Origin: Oopsacas minuta
Lineage: Eukaryota; Porifera; Hexactinellida; Lyssacinosida; Leucopsacidae
Assembly: GCA_024704765.1 (NCBI GenBank)
Contig: JAKMXF010000360.1
Coordinates: 80,395 to 144,394 of the forward strand
Length of the DNA stretch: 64,000 bases
Reading direction: 5' to 3'
Shown: positions 1 through 11,419 of the stretch, one piece after another
Numbering within the stretch: the first letter of the stretch is position 1
How the letters are laid out: each line of letters opens with the position of its first letter
The notes under the pieces: generated by a model
What the model was told of the DNA's origin: nothing
Database searches by the model: none
The model's input: only the letters and a program-made list of their open reading frames with translations
Translations under genes and position numbers: made by a program

Positions 1-136
1 TTGTAATAACGCCTCCTATATTACTAATCATGGATTGTGTCTCAAAGATATTGGTGCATTAGTGGCATTGGAAGATAGTGAAATATTTGTCGTTACACAA
101 ATCTTCTGTTCGTAAATATTTGATGATGTTACCCTC

Positions 137-3100
137 TCATCCAAAGAAATCATAAGACCGTATCAATCCTGAGGAATCATAAATAACTTCAAGCCCAATT
201 TTAGTAGCAACATATTCTCGAAGTTTCTCAAATTCACAATTAGCAGCCAATTGGAATATGTAGTGGAATTCAGCTTCAATATGTGTACTTCCGATTAACT
301 TCAGTGAGTCTATGATGGTTGCTTTATTCGAACTAAGAATAGCCAATATATTGTCGATAGAACAGGTGTTAGATTGCACGATGTTGTTATACTTTCCTCC
401 CCATTTAGGATATGGGATAAGATCTGATGCATTTTGTATAGATTGTTCTGGTATTTTAATGATCTCATGAACTTGCTCAGTTGGGAATATTAACTCAATT
501 ATTACTGGTAATAGAACAGCAATCGGATAGTCAAGATCTCTTCGTGTCTCTTCAGGTATTTCAGTAGGATAGGAGGAACGATATTCTGCGTACCAATTAC
601 CGGCTGATACAGCAAGTTTCTCCTTAATCTCAAAATTTAGTTCGTTGGGTGGATGGTAAGAATATAGTAAATTCAATGAAGTTAGAGATGCAGCTTTTGT
701 AGCGAGTTTCTCATGTAGTTGGGTTAAGTATGTGTTATTGACAAGAGCTGATAGTATTCGAGGTTTCAATTGAAGTAGTTCAGAATCGATATTTTCATAG
801 ATTGAGTGTTGTTGCGGTGTTTCAAATGTTTCTTCCATGGTATCCAGGTTGAATATATCATCCAATGAATCTAAATACAAATAAATATGTGAAATGTAGG
901 ATTGCTATTACGTATTAATCGAATCAATACAGAACACAACTAGTTTATATGTACTTAATCATGGGCTGAGTCAATTAGTTATAGTTCAGTACAATATTGT
1001 CTCGCTAATATATTTACCGCTAGAAGGGAATTTGCAAGATCTTTTGGGCTTCTTTGATTTGCCTGTCTTCGTTCGAACCTGCCGTTTTTCGTTCATGCGA
1101 GAATGATATTTTCTTGATAGATGGATAGGTAATTTTGTTGTTTTGCTATCTGGGTCTTTTGCGAGCAATTAGGTGGCTTGGTTTAACTTCCTCTATCCTA
1201 TATGGTCCAAAATATTTCTTTGCATCTTTTGTTCCTGGGAGTCGCTTGGCTTTCTTTATATTATGTACAAGTACCTCATCTCCTTCCACAAATTCTGATC
1301 TAAAGTTTACACTATGATTATACAAAGAAAATAATGTGCCAATTACGTACAGTTTGTAATGATGCTAATTATATAACTAAAGTAAGTGTTTTGGAATTTA
1401 AGAATTCATATAATTGAGGAAACAATAAATTAGTTCCGATTCAAGATTATTTCATATTTATCTGAATATACAACAGTCAGTGAATTTAATTTAATTTTAG
1501 TAAGAGATGATGTATGAAATTCCAACATGTTACATCACAACAAGAATGTGTTTCGTTATTGCTTACCTGTTGTGTTTAACTTTGCTGTCATATGTTTTCT
1601 TTTGAACTTTCTGACCAGCCTTGATGTTTTCAATAGCAGTCATCCTGTCAGCTTTACGTGTGGAAGAAAGATTTTCTATCCATTCGTTATCAATTATAGG
1701 AAAGTCAAATGGGCGTGGTTCGTTTGCATCCATTTGAATATTCTCATCTTCTGATACTTCTGCCTCTGAGATATCAGCTTCGGTTAGTAATCCGGGGTTA
1801 GTTGGAGAAGTGATAAGATTGAGAAGGTTAGATGAATCAAAGTCTCTCCCAAACATGAGATAAAAGGGTGTGTAGCTTGTAGAGATTTTGGTTTGAGTAT
1901 TTGCTGCTAGTACTGCTGTCTGTAATTTCTCTGTCCATTCAGTGTCCCCATCAGATTGCATCTTGTTGATTTTTCTATTTGTAAAAAGTGTTAAATTGAT
2001 TCAAAGCTATCTACTTATAAACGACGTGTATTAAACGTATGTAAGGCTTAGAATAGGTATATATTTATAATTAGCATCAGTACTCACGTTTTCAATATTT
2101 TGTTGTGTGACTCAACAAGTCCGTTACTTTGTGGGTGGTATGCTGTGGTTCTTCTGGTGTTGATATTTATCTTCTTGTGAAATTCCTGAAATTCCTATTT
2201 TGAAAGTAAATAAGAGAACAATGACAATCTACTACGCGCATGTATTTAGTCTTGTACAACAATAGTAAGAAAGATAAAACGATTAATAAGGTATATTTTC
2301 CTCCCGAAGTTAGTAGCATTAATTCGTAAATTCTTATTTATTAGTATTTAACATAAATTAAAATCCAATTTTCCACACGGTTTCTTAAATATGGCCATCA
2401 GGACGCATAATTTCCTACCAGGGTATATATTGAAGCAATGCGTTGACAATTGACAATGCAACTTGTTACGTACGTATATCCAATATAGTAAGTTGCATTG
2501 TGTATCGGGAATAATTTACTTGGTGTATTTACAATTACTAATCTCGAGTATGTAAAAATATGAGTTACCTTGCTTGAGAATTCTGTTCCCTGATCATGTT
2601 GGAGGATGTTAGGCACACCGAATGAGAGATAAATTTCCTGTAAACAATTCAATATTTCTTTAGATGTTTTAGTCTTGAGTGGTCGGGCAATTACAAATTT
2701 ACTCAGGTAGCACACGATGACAAGAATGTGCTGAAATCCAAGTACAGTGCGAGACATATTACATATGAGATCAATTCCACAATGACACCATGGTTCTTCA
2801 GGAGGAGGAATAGGTTGAAGCTCTCGTTGTGGCTGAGGAGGTAGAGCAGCAGAGGTTTGACAGTCATGGCAAGTTCGGATCTAGAACGGGAAATGATTTA
2901 ATTGTCAGTTTGCAGTCCAGTCTAATGTAATTTGCTACGTCCCAGATGTCCCACTAAATTAGCATTCCGTCCCGCTTTTTCTTCACTCAGGTTGGCAAAT
3001 ATGTTTATGTGAAATACTCCCACTACCTATCCCAATTACTAACTACCGCAAGGATCATTAGTTGTACCGCACAAATAGATTTCCATATGATAAAATTGTA

Positions 3101-3900
3101 TACCGGTATACTAAATATCATCAGATCGCACAAATAAAGGTGTATACAGTAGAATAATTACAAGGTGAATAACCTCAAACTATAAAATACATCCTGTTCT
3201 CAGACTTACCAACCCCTTTTGCAAATTTCCCTGGATTATCGTTGCTAAATCCCTGGATTTCAAAATTTGTAATCCAGGTATCCCTGGAGGGTTGGTAAGT
3301 CTGTGTTCTCAGCCACATTTTCTTGGAAAATCATATATGAAAGAAATACGTAATTTAGTAACTCACGTAGGATCCAACATCATTGTATATACCATTCCAA
3401 TCATATTTGTTTCGGATTCCATCAATGGTAGTGTTGATTCCAGGATGAGTGACATTGTGATAGAATCCGATAATGTTGTCAATTTCTGAGACTAGTGGAA
3501 TCTCCAAGTATTTCACACAGCCATTCTTCTTTGTGAAAATCTACAAGAAAATTATTCTAGTTAAACGCAGAGGTTATAGGTAGCATTGAGGGGCAGAGGA
3601 GCCCCCTAGCGTTTTCGCCCTTCTCATCTCCCTATTGTACGCAAATTTAATGAGAGCAACTACATATCTGCCTCCTCGCAGATATGTAGTTACCTCAAGA
3701 TTTCTAATTATGTCTTGGAAATATGTATAAATCAAAAATATCATTCAGGAATATACCTTCATTAGCTTATTCTCTTGAAAGTAAATCCCCTTGCACTTTC
3801 TGACAAAATTCTTCTTTCTGTAGCGATCACTCTTGATTTCTGGTGGGATAATATTCGTCTGGAGGTATCCACGAATTGCTTCATGCTCTGTCGCATCCAT
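137..3900 (-). mobile_element. Ginger-like DNA transposon, intron-bearing integrase-type transposase
   Basis: Minus-strand gene in seven exons with GT-AG borders: 3900-3757, 3540-3367, 2880-2569, 2194-2088, 1974-1567, 1299-1018 and 870-137. Exon 2 has a zinc-binding HxxxH (HNVTH) and exon 3 a CHDC pair, which is the HHCC head of retroviral-type integrases. The three catalytic acidic residues are all there: GIDLI, HDQGTEF and NGLVESHNK. A GPY/SH3-like tail (FGPYRIEEV) follows in exon 6. The last exon codes about 245 residues containing WGGKYNN and NTCSIDNILAIL, reminiscent of the protease-like C-terminal domains of Ginger and related elements. Intron content and lack of gag, protease or RT favour a cut-and-paste Ginger-type element, or a host gene made from one, over a Gypsy retrotransposon. 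Near 1158-1162 the frame shifts by one base in an A-run, so the copy is probably dead unless that is a sequencing error. Terminal repeats were not found. Confidence 0.7.
3201..3303. repeat. 103-bp inverted-repeat MITE-like element
   Basis: The ends are inverted copies of one another: CAGACTTACCAACCC at the left and GGGTTGGTAAGTCTG at the right. The interior carries a second inverted pair around TCCCTGGAT and ATCCAGG. It sits inside an intron of the integrase gene (2881-3366), so it arrived after that element or is tolerated by splicing. A weaker relative (CTTGCCAATCTTCCCTGGGA) lies near 14,597. Confidence 0.7.
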
Positions 3901-4059
3901 AATGAAAAATGCCAAAAGTAAATATAAGTGTTTGATGTTGAAATCTAGAAACAAAGTAAAATGTTAGTGTGTGCATTTAGGAAGTCACACATGTATAAAT
4001 ACGAATACTATATGACTAGGGATGAAATGTTGATATTACTTGATTTGCAATTGCTACTT

Positions 4060-4110
4060 GCGGGTCAAAATCCTACGCGGGTCAAAATCCTACGCGGGTC
4101 AAAATCCTAC
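4060..4110. repeat. Tandem repeat, 17-bp unit, three copies
   Basis: Three perfect back-to-back copies of GCGGGTCAAAATCCTAC followed by a truncated GC. It lies in the transposon-rich left end and shows no coding role. Confidence 0.85.
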
Positions 4111-4195
4111 GCAACAGCTCTATACCTGCTTTACCTAACATTCCACAAATATATTTCAGAAATCCAATTTATGAGTCAGAGAAGGCATCGGATTC

Positions 4196-4417
4196 TTGTA
4201 TAAAATTTACGAAGATATATCCAAAACCCAATCGGTTTCTCCATGGATGCTGATTATGGCATGTAAACTCAAATTTTGCTATGGTTTTGGAATATTGAGG
4301 GAACGCAAATCCACAATAGTTGTTTACAACAGGTTGGTCAGCCTTTTCAAGACATTGCCAAAGATTATTATATATGACAACGCGTGTAATTTGCAAGCTA
4401 TATGCTTAATGGGATAA
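4196..4417 (+). pseudogene. KDZ-like transposase fragment
   Basis: A short open stretch contains KIIIYDNACNLQ, a motif typical of KDZ/Zisupton-type transposases (YDNAC followed by NLH or NLQ). The surrounding protein is only about 70 residues, with no in-frame continuation on either side that I could follow. It is best read as a decayed internal piece of a transposase. The assignment rests on this one motif, so it is tentative. Confidence 0.4.
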
Positions 4418-4457
4418 GTTGTATTATACCTATGTATGTATCTTTAATTACCTATAC

Positions 4458-5760
4458 CAGCGGTTCTCAAACTATTTTTTGTCGTGACCCTCTTTTCTAA
4501 CATTTTTGGTACTGAGTTATTTTGTGACCCTATAAGCTAAAAATTGTTTTTACATATGAAAATATTATTTATTTCGAAAACCATCTAAACACAATTCACA
4601 CAATGTTTATACTTTGTCACTCAAAAAGAACTATATCTATAACCTATATTCACTAAATCATTAATCAGTTTCAATGTGTGGGGTGTGTTTGTTTGTTAAT
4701 TCTGAGATCTATGAAGTGTGGCTTTACGTTCTGGACGAGAGTGAGTCCTAAATGGTGCCCCACGTGCAGGCGATCTCTGGAATTTGTTTTCAGAGTAGTA
4801 TGTGTACTGAAACCAATATCGCAACCCCATGTTGTAGAATAAGGTATCAACACTTTGAGGGCATGCTTGGCCAGAATGGGATAGGTCGAATGAAGGCATG
4901 CCCGGAAATTACATGTTGACTGTTCTTGAAAATGGATTCGATTAGTTGGTTCATTAGTTGTATCTATTATCTGTTCTGCCACTCCTAACGGTAGGAAGAA
5001 AGGCAACTTTGCTCAACTAAGAACGGTTTAATTAGCCAATCATATTCATCAGTAGAAATCAGTGAATTTCCTAAGTACTGATCAAATTTGGTGCTTAGTT
5101 GTACTAAATGAGCATAGATAACTTCTCCCTTTTGTATTGATAGTATATTATGTTCAACAATAAATGTAGCTAATACAGGGAACATTTCAAAGTTGTTTTT
5201 CTCCACATAGGTTTTACATAGCTTAAGCTTTTGATAGAAACTTCTAGCCTTTGCAGCTTAGCTAATGGTAGTGAATTGTACGCCCTGCATAGATCGGTTG
5301 AAAGTATTCAAGTGCTCAAAAATATCAGCAAGATAAGCTAAGTTGGGCAACCAGGTGTCATCGGATAATTTACTGCCAAGATATGTTTCTCTAAATGCAA
5401 AAACTCAGCAAATTCTTCTCTCTGTTCCGTTACTCTGTTCATCACACGACCACGAGATAACCATCGAACTTCAGTATGTAGAAGCAAGGCTTTATGTTCT
5501 GCCCCTATTTCGTCACAAAAGGCAGTAAACAGTCTCTGTGTAAGTGGTCGATCTATGACAAAGTTAACTATAGATAAACATTCTTCATTGGTTCATTCAG
5601 AATTGGAGAGAAGTTCTTAACCAATAATGGTTCACGATGGATGGAGCAGTGTGTCCACTTAGCATATTTAGCAAAATCTTGGATTCGCTGCACAACACCA
5701 TTTCTGATACATGTGCAGGCAGCAGCATACCATTCTTTAAAAACGTTTCATATAAGCAGT
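4458..5760 (-). pseudogene. hAT-family (ZBED5/Charlie-like) transposase fossil
   Basis: Read on the minus strand in several broken frames, this gives the order seen in ZBED5/FAM200-type hAT proteins. First comes AKYAKWTHCSIHREPL near 5,660, then a segment with EVRWLSRGRVMNRV near 5,460, then LAYLADIFEHLNTFN near 5,320. VEYP-type dimerisation sequence follows (YPILAKHALKVLIPYSTT) near 4,850, ending in KTNSRDRLHV. At least three frame changes separate these blocks, so it is not functional. At 4,458 the plus strand reads CAGCGGTTCTCAAACT, which matches the usual hAT/Charlie terminal inverted repeat, so this is probably one end of the element. The other end was not located. Confidence 0.75.
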
Positions 5761-5957
5761 TAAAGCATATACATTTATAATCGATCATCTATATTACATT
5801 ATTGTAGGAAATTAAGTTATTAGAGGACCCCGTCTGAAGAAGGGCACTCACTATTTCCTACATTTTATCTATGTAAATCTTGGGTCCATATAGATAATAG
5901 ACACATGGAATCTCAAGGACAAAACCTGCCCCTCGGTTTATTGGTTTAGCTCTAACA

Positions 5958-6224
5958 TCAGCAAAGGCTTTGTTTACGTCTCTCCTTCAAAAATTGAGAA
6001 ATTCTTGGTGCAAGATTATAAGGAACATACCCTACAACCAGGCCGTATTTCATAACTGAAACTGCATACTTATCTTTAATATTTTCTGACTCCCTGATTA
6101 AGTTTAAACGTTCTCCTTCCTCTGGAGTCCAAATATTCATATAAGCATGGTAACCTCTCACAAATGATTTGATTTCTAACTTTTCCAACTTAAAAGTACA
6201 TGAATTTGTTGCCATAGCTAGCAT
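5958..6224 (-). pseudogene. HIRAN-like domain fragment
   Basis: An open frame of 88 residues resembles the HIRAN domain seen alone or repeated in many invertebrate genomes. It has a start like VRGYHAY, a WTPEEGERL turn, the DKYAVSV strand (N/D-x-YAV) and the VVGYVPYNLAP strand. HIRAN domains bind DNA ends or 3' ends in HLTF-type proteins. No second domain or convincing splice sites flank it here, and it lies among transposon debris. It may be a solo-domain gene, an exon fragment or transposon cargo. Confidence 0.5.
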
Positions 6225-6839
6225 TACTGTATTATTGATATGAATTGTGCCTACTAGAATACCTGTATTATACTTGGTAACATTAAAATTCCATCTATAT
6301 GTTAAATGACCATGAAATTTCTAACAATCATGTCATTCTTCTAACGTTTTTGATTACTATACCGTGTTGACTTGAATAATTATACAATATTGATTTTGTC
6401 CTAGCATTATTTACTTTTGAATGGCATCAACCTCAAACAAAAAGAAAAGATATTTAACGCTACAAATGAGAGGGGATCTAATCAAGACACGTGAAAAAAA
6501 TCTTGGAATTAAAATGGCAGCCTTAGAAGAGATTTTTGGATGTGGACACAAATATCTAAAATACTGAGGAATAAGGATTCTGGTGCAATTGCAGAATCTT
6601 ACACCCCCCAACTTTTTTAATGTGGTCAAAAATCCCTATATGCACCGTTCAAGAACTCGTTGAGAGAAGTTGATAGAGCTAAAGAAATCCAAAATCGGAC
6701 CAAAATTAACAAAGTTACGAAAATTTACTCCATAAGCCAAATCCTATGGGGAAAATTGTATTACTCACTATAGTCAAATTGTATTGATTTATACATTACA
6801 ATTATCATAGGAATGCGCATACTGTTGATACTGCGGTTA

Positions 6840-7520
6840 TACACGCTTGTTACTCTACTCTTTCANTACAAAATTTCAAAGTTCACTATCGCCGTTTTTT
6901 CCTAAGATATGTTCTTGCCAAGATTGATGAATGCGACACAGCATCTGATGTTTCTAAATCAGTGAATGTACTTAGAGCAATCCAATGGGTAGCCAATGCT
7001 TGGGACATGGTTAAACCTGAAACTATCTCTAAATGTTTCATGAATGCTGGCATTTTGAGTGGTTCCATGGACGTTATTAATCGTGGACTCAACGAAAATG
7101 ATGACAGCAATGACCCATTTTAGAATCAGATCAGTATCTAATAGGACTACAGACTCTTATTGACAAGACCGTTCATGAAGGTTGTAACATAGATGAATAT
7201 ATACAATGCGAAGGGGATCTACCAGTGTGTCAAAATCTAGATTGTGATTGGGAAGACAATTTTTTGAAAGATATCGGTCAACCTGCGGAAGAAGGTGAGA
7301 TCACAGATCCTGAAAGTGACCATGATGTAGAAATTGTAGAGGATACTTCACTTGTGTTGAACACATATAAAAAGGTGATAGTGGCCCTGGAAAACGTTCA
7401 AAAGTTCTTGGAAGTGCATGGCCACGGAGCGGAGGCATCGGGGATTGCTGCCACGATAGAATCATGCGTGGAGTACAAGATCAAGGGATTGGGATTGAGC
7501 CAATCAACCCTCAGTGATTT
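6840..7520 (+). pseudogene. pogo/Tigger-type transposase C-terminal fragment
   Basis: Plus-strand frames give QNFKVHYRRF just after the ambiguous base at 6,866, then VLRAIQWVANAW and KPETISKCFMNAG. These are the hallmarks of the end of the DDE domain in pogo/Tigger/jerky-type transposases. A stop at 7,123 interrupts the frame. A second frame from 7,225 adds an acidic tail and a helix (VALENVQKFLEVHG) resembling the C-terminal region of the same family. The N-terminal DNA-binding part and the first catalytic Asp residues are absent. It is a truncated, broken copy. Confidence 0.65.
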
Positions 7521-7547
7521 TGTTTTTTTAGTATTTATTAGGTCGCC

Positions 7548-7643
7548 AGTAGTAATCGGTTATAGGAACATCACAAGTAGAGAAAAACCTATTTATAACC
7601 AATTTAGATTCCACTAGCCGATGTTCTATAACCGATAACTACT
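7548..7643. repeat. Palindromic MITE, 96 bp, family-A related
   Basis: The left arm AGTAGTAATCGGTTATAGGA and the right arm ending CTATAACCGATAACTACT are inverted copies with one or two mismatches and a short unique centre. The arm core CGGTTATAGGAACA is close to the CCGGTTATAAGAACA core of family A elsewhere in the window. It overlaps the end of the Tigger-like remnant and seems to have inserted there. Confidence 0.7.
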
Positions 7644-8004
7644 CTATTAGTATCGATATATGCTATTTTAGTTTTTGAATAATATATTATGGGTGTATAT
7701 GTGCAACCTCCGAATAGCGGCACAGAATCATTCTCCCGATGGTTGCCGCTTTGAGAGGTTTACCTGTACTATGACATTAATTTCAGCACATGCATTGAGT
7801 ATTTTTAAATACATGGTTCTTTGAAGTGTAGACTCTATAGTTACAGATTTAGTGTATAGCCTCGTAACCTGGGTCCGCCAGTATAAACTGGGATGTTACT
7901 TTATTATTCTGATCATGAATGACTAGACTAGCTTTTTCTGTCTTTACTAACTACTCTGTAAATTCAAATTCTAGTATTTATCCTATTCTGTCAGATCTAA
8001 GCTG
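7644..8004. other. Spacer upstream of FN3 receptor gene
   Basis: No coding signal was recognised. It separates the transposon block from the receptor cluster and presumably holds the promoter of the gene that starts at 8,005. Around 7,708-7,760 there is a loose inverted pair (AACCTCCGAATAGCGGC and GCCGCTTTGAGAGGTT), probably another degraded small element. Confidence 0.5.
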
Positions 8005-10811
8005 ATGTACAGCAAGATGTCTGCTAGTAGAGTCTGGTACTTTATTCTTCTATTTCTGTCTTCTATTATAATCACTGCCAGTGAGTATTAATTATATTAA
8101 TTATTATTATTAACACCTCAAGATTTACACAAGATAGTTATTATTTATATTTCTAGGTATAGTGACTCAAGACCCTGCACTAGCTTGTGTAGGAGACAGA
8201 GTAACAGTCAGCTGTAACCTGAGTGTTCCTAATCCTGGTGATATCTTTCTGTCTTCTATTACCGATTATATTGTTGGGAATTCTGATCCCATTTCTAGTA
8301 CAGTCATCAATTCTAACGGTACGGCAGGAGGTGTTAATCTGTCCAAACTAACAGCTGAATCACCATTTAGTAATGGAATTTATCGGTCAGGAACAATAAC
8401 TCTTCTATCTTATACTCTTGCTTACAATGGTCTAACTCTTGGTTGTGGTACCGATTATTTTATTAATGGAGAATCTAATAACAGAGCTACTCTAACAGAA
8501 ACTATTAATATCCAACAAGCTGGTTAGTTGAGGATGTTATTAACTCTCATTATTATCTTATTTAATTAACAAATATGCTTCCTTCTAGCCCCTCCTTCCC
8601 CTCCTGTCCCTTTAACAGCTGATTTTAACTCTACCACTTGTTCTGGTACTGTAGAGCTATCATGGACACCTGGAGCTAGTGACAGACCTATACAGATGTA
8701 TTACCTGTATTTGAATGGAGTACTGATAGATAGTATCAGTTCTGTTATGGACTTATATTCTCATGGTATTACTATACAGAGAGATACAGATTATAATTAT
8801 TCTGTTGTTGCTATGAGTTGTGCTGGTAACTCTACTGAAGCAACAGCTGATGTTATAACCCTTGATGGTTTGTTATTTGTTTTCATATGTGCTGATGTTT
8901 GAGTTCTGGGAGGACTGGAGTATATCATTGGTGGGTAACTATAGAGGCTCCACTAGGGATCCTTGTCAGTTTCGACCACACCCTAGTACAAAAAGTATAG
9001 TGCGGGTAGACATGACGTAATCTTTGCTCACCCAGATTCAAGAGCCTAGTTGCGTCAATGTAATGACTCCTTGTCTCACTCAAATAGAGGCTGGGTCCTG
9101 TAAAGATCGGCTCCTATTTTTCTTGTGTCAAATGATGTATCTTATATTAGAACTCTTTTAATATAGCTCCTCCTCCTTCCCCTCCTGTCAATCTATCAGC
9201 TAATCTCTCTGTATTTGACTCTATAACTTGTTCTGGTACTGTAGAGCTATCATGGATACCTGGAGCTAGTAACAAACCCATACAGATGTATTTCCTGTTT
9301 CTGAATGGAATACAGATAGATAGTATCAGTCCTGATATTAACTCATATTCTCATGTTATTACCCTACAGGGAAATACAGAATATATTTATTCTATAGTTG
9401 CTATGAGTTGTGCTGGTAACTCTATTAACACAACAGCTGATACTATAACTCTTGATGGAGGTTTGTTATTTGTAAGGTTGCAAACAAATATTATTTGGCG
9501 AATAATTTAATATCCAATGCCAATCTATTATATCAGTATTCTGTTAGAATGCTATTAATGAATACTGATATAATATCCGGTTTGAGCGGTTTCAACCTTG
9601 GTTATTTGTTGCCTTTATTTGTTATTACCTTATACGTAAACTCGTTATTCTAGCCCCCCTTCCTCTCCTCCTGTAACACTCTCTGAGTCTAATAATAACT
9701 GTACTAACATTGTAATCAGCTGGACTACTCCTGTTAGTGATAGAGATATTATAGAATACTCTGTGTATCGTAATAATACATTCTTAATTACTACAACAGA
9801 TAATAATTACACAGATACTAATCAGCTGACTATCAATACAGTATATGAGTACTCTGTTACCGCTATCAGCTGTGCTGGTGACTCTACTCCTGGTGTTACT
9901 CTTGTTAGTATAGGAGGATATGAGTTATCTAATGATTCCTTAGCTCTCAGTTTTAACAATAATAGCTTAGAAGCTTATTTAACTTGGGTAAGTTTGATTT
10001 GTGTTTAAGTATTTCTGTAATTACAGCACAGTGATTGTGGATTCTCTTAGTAGCTGAGTCCCTAATTACATATTTACTCTATTATACAATCTTTAGACCC
10101 TTAAGATGGATTCAGTAGATCCTATCCTCATCACCTACTCACTCAATCTTTATTATTTCTATACTACCACTCAAAAGGGAATCACGAGTAATTATTCGGA
10201 TACATATCCATTCACACAGCTATCTACTGACACTAACTTTACTCAAGCTATAACTACTCCTGACTTGCCTGGTAATATATATTTAAATATTACAGCTTAT
10301 ATACAAATAACAGAGCAATGTGGACAGCAATACTCTGGGATAAGAATACAGGGAGATTATCATACAGGTAGTATACTTATTCCTTATTATGTTTAATTCT
10401 GTTTCAATAATTTATCACTTCTTTTCTCCTTTTTCTACTCAGTATTCACTGTTACAGGTAATACAATGGTTATTGTTTGTTTTAACACCTTTTAGATATT
10501 ATCTTCTGTATCTTCTAGACTCTCTTGTATCTCTTCTACCAGCTGTAATAATCTTAATAGTAATAATAATAATAATATTAATAATATCAATATCAGTTAT
10601 AGCTGCTATGAGTATAGTTATAGTGATAATGTACAGGAAGATACAGAGTATTAAGTCTACTGATAAACCTACAGAACCAGCACATAACTATCAGTATATT
10701 GATATGGATAAATTAACACCTGGATCTACTCCTAAACAAGAGGACCCTTACTACACCCCTATGTCTCCTACAGGCACAGAATCTAGACCTGACTATGGTA
10801 ACTTGAAGTGA
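8005..10811 (+). CDS. FN3-domain transmembrane receptor with YxxM tail
   Basis: Exons I can place: 8005-8080, 8157-8522, 8589-8867, 9167-about 9480, 9654-9989, 10097-10367, 10442-10456 and about 10520-10811. Exon 1 is a signal peptide (FILLFLSSIIITA). Exon 2 is an Ig-like or divergent module with Cys residues (SCNL, LGCGTD). Three fibronectin type III-like repeats follow, each with CSGTVELSW or CTNIVISW, a YSV strand and SCAGNST/SCAGDST. A Cys-containing membrane-proximal region (QCGQQYSG) leads to a long Ile/Val transmembrane helix. The tail holds YIDM, YTPM and YGNL. The exon 4 to 5 junction did not resolve cleanly in frame. The ligand is unknown. The same exon plan appears in the minus-strand gene at 12,906-14,558. 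Role inferred: cell-surface receptor or adhesion molecule. Confidence 0.75.
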
Positions 10812-11419
10812 CAATATATTCTTGTAAATATGTTTATATTTCTTTATATTTTTGTGTTTTTGAAGCTTATTTGTATATTTGAAAGTTGAACTTTTATTTA
10901 CTTCTAATTTGATTAATATTGTTTATTTTCATACACAATATAGTTATAGTAATACACAGCTGTAGGAGACAGTACAGTTGGTCAGGTTTCAACCGAATTA
11001 ATACTTGGACTCCTAATAGAAATAGAATTAGTAACCGCACTAGTTGTAATCTTGCTACTGTCTTATACTACTAACAAACAAACAAACACTGTATCTAATT
11101 CTTCTGGTTATTATTACGTCATACTATTACACACAGGTTGCCAGACTTTTAATCGTTTGTACAATATACTTAATCTGTACTCACATATCTTATGATATTT
11201 GTTACAATGCTAGTCACTAAAAGAATGATATTCAGGGCTTTTCGGATTAGCTAGGGTATACAACAAGCGGTTCCCAACCTTATAACCCAGTGATACCCAA
11301 TTTTAACACCCTCTCCTGTCGCCCCATGGTGTCGTCCGTGGACTCCCAAGGACCCCTAACTTTGTCATAATTGAAATGACAGAACAATTTCGTAATTTCT
11401 TAAATAAAACAAAAGTTGT
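10812..11419. other. Convergent spacer with hAT-type terminal-repeat scrap
   Basis: Between the 3' ends of the plus-strand FN3 gene and the minus-strand MNNL-like gene. At about 11,268 it reads AAGCGGTTCCCAACCTTATA followed by ACCC-rich sequence, like the outer end of a hAT/Charlie element and similar to the sequence at 4,458. No gene was recognised. Confidence 0.5.

Noticed and set aside
4671-5006. Open frame read as a separate gene
   Set aside because: It is the end of the hAT/ZBED5-like fossil (dimerisation stretch), broken from the rest by frameshifts.
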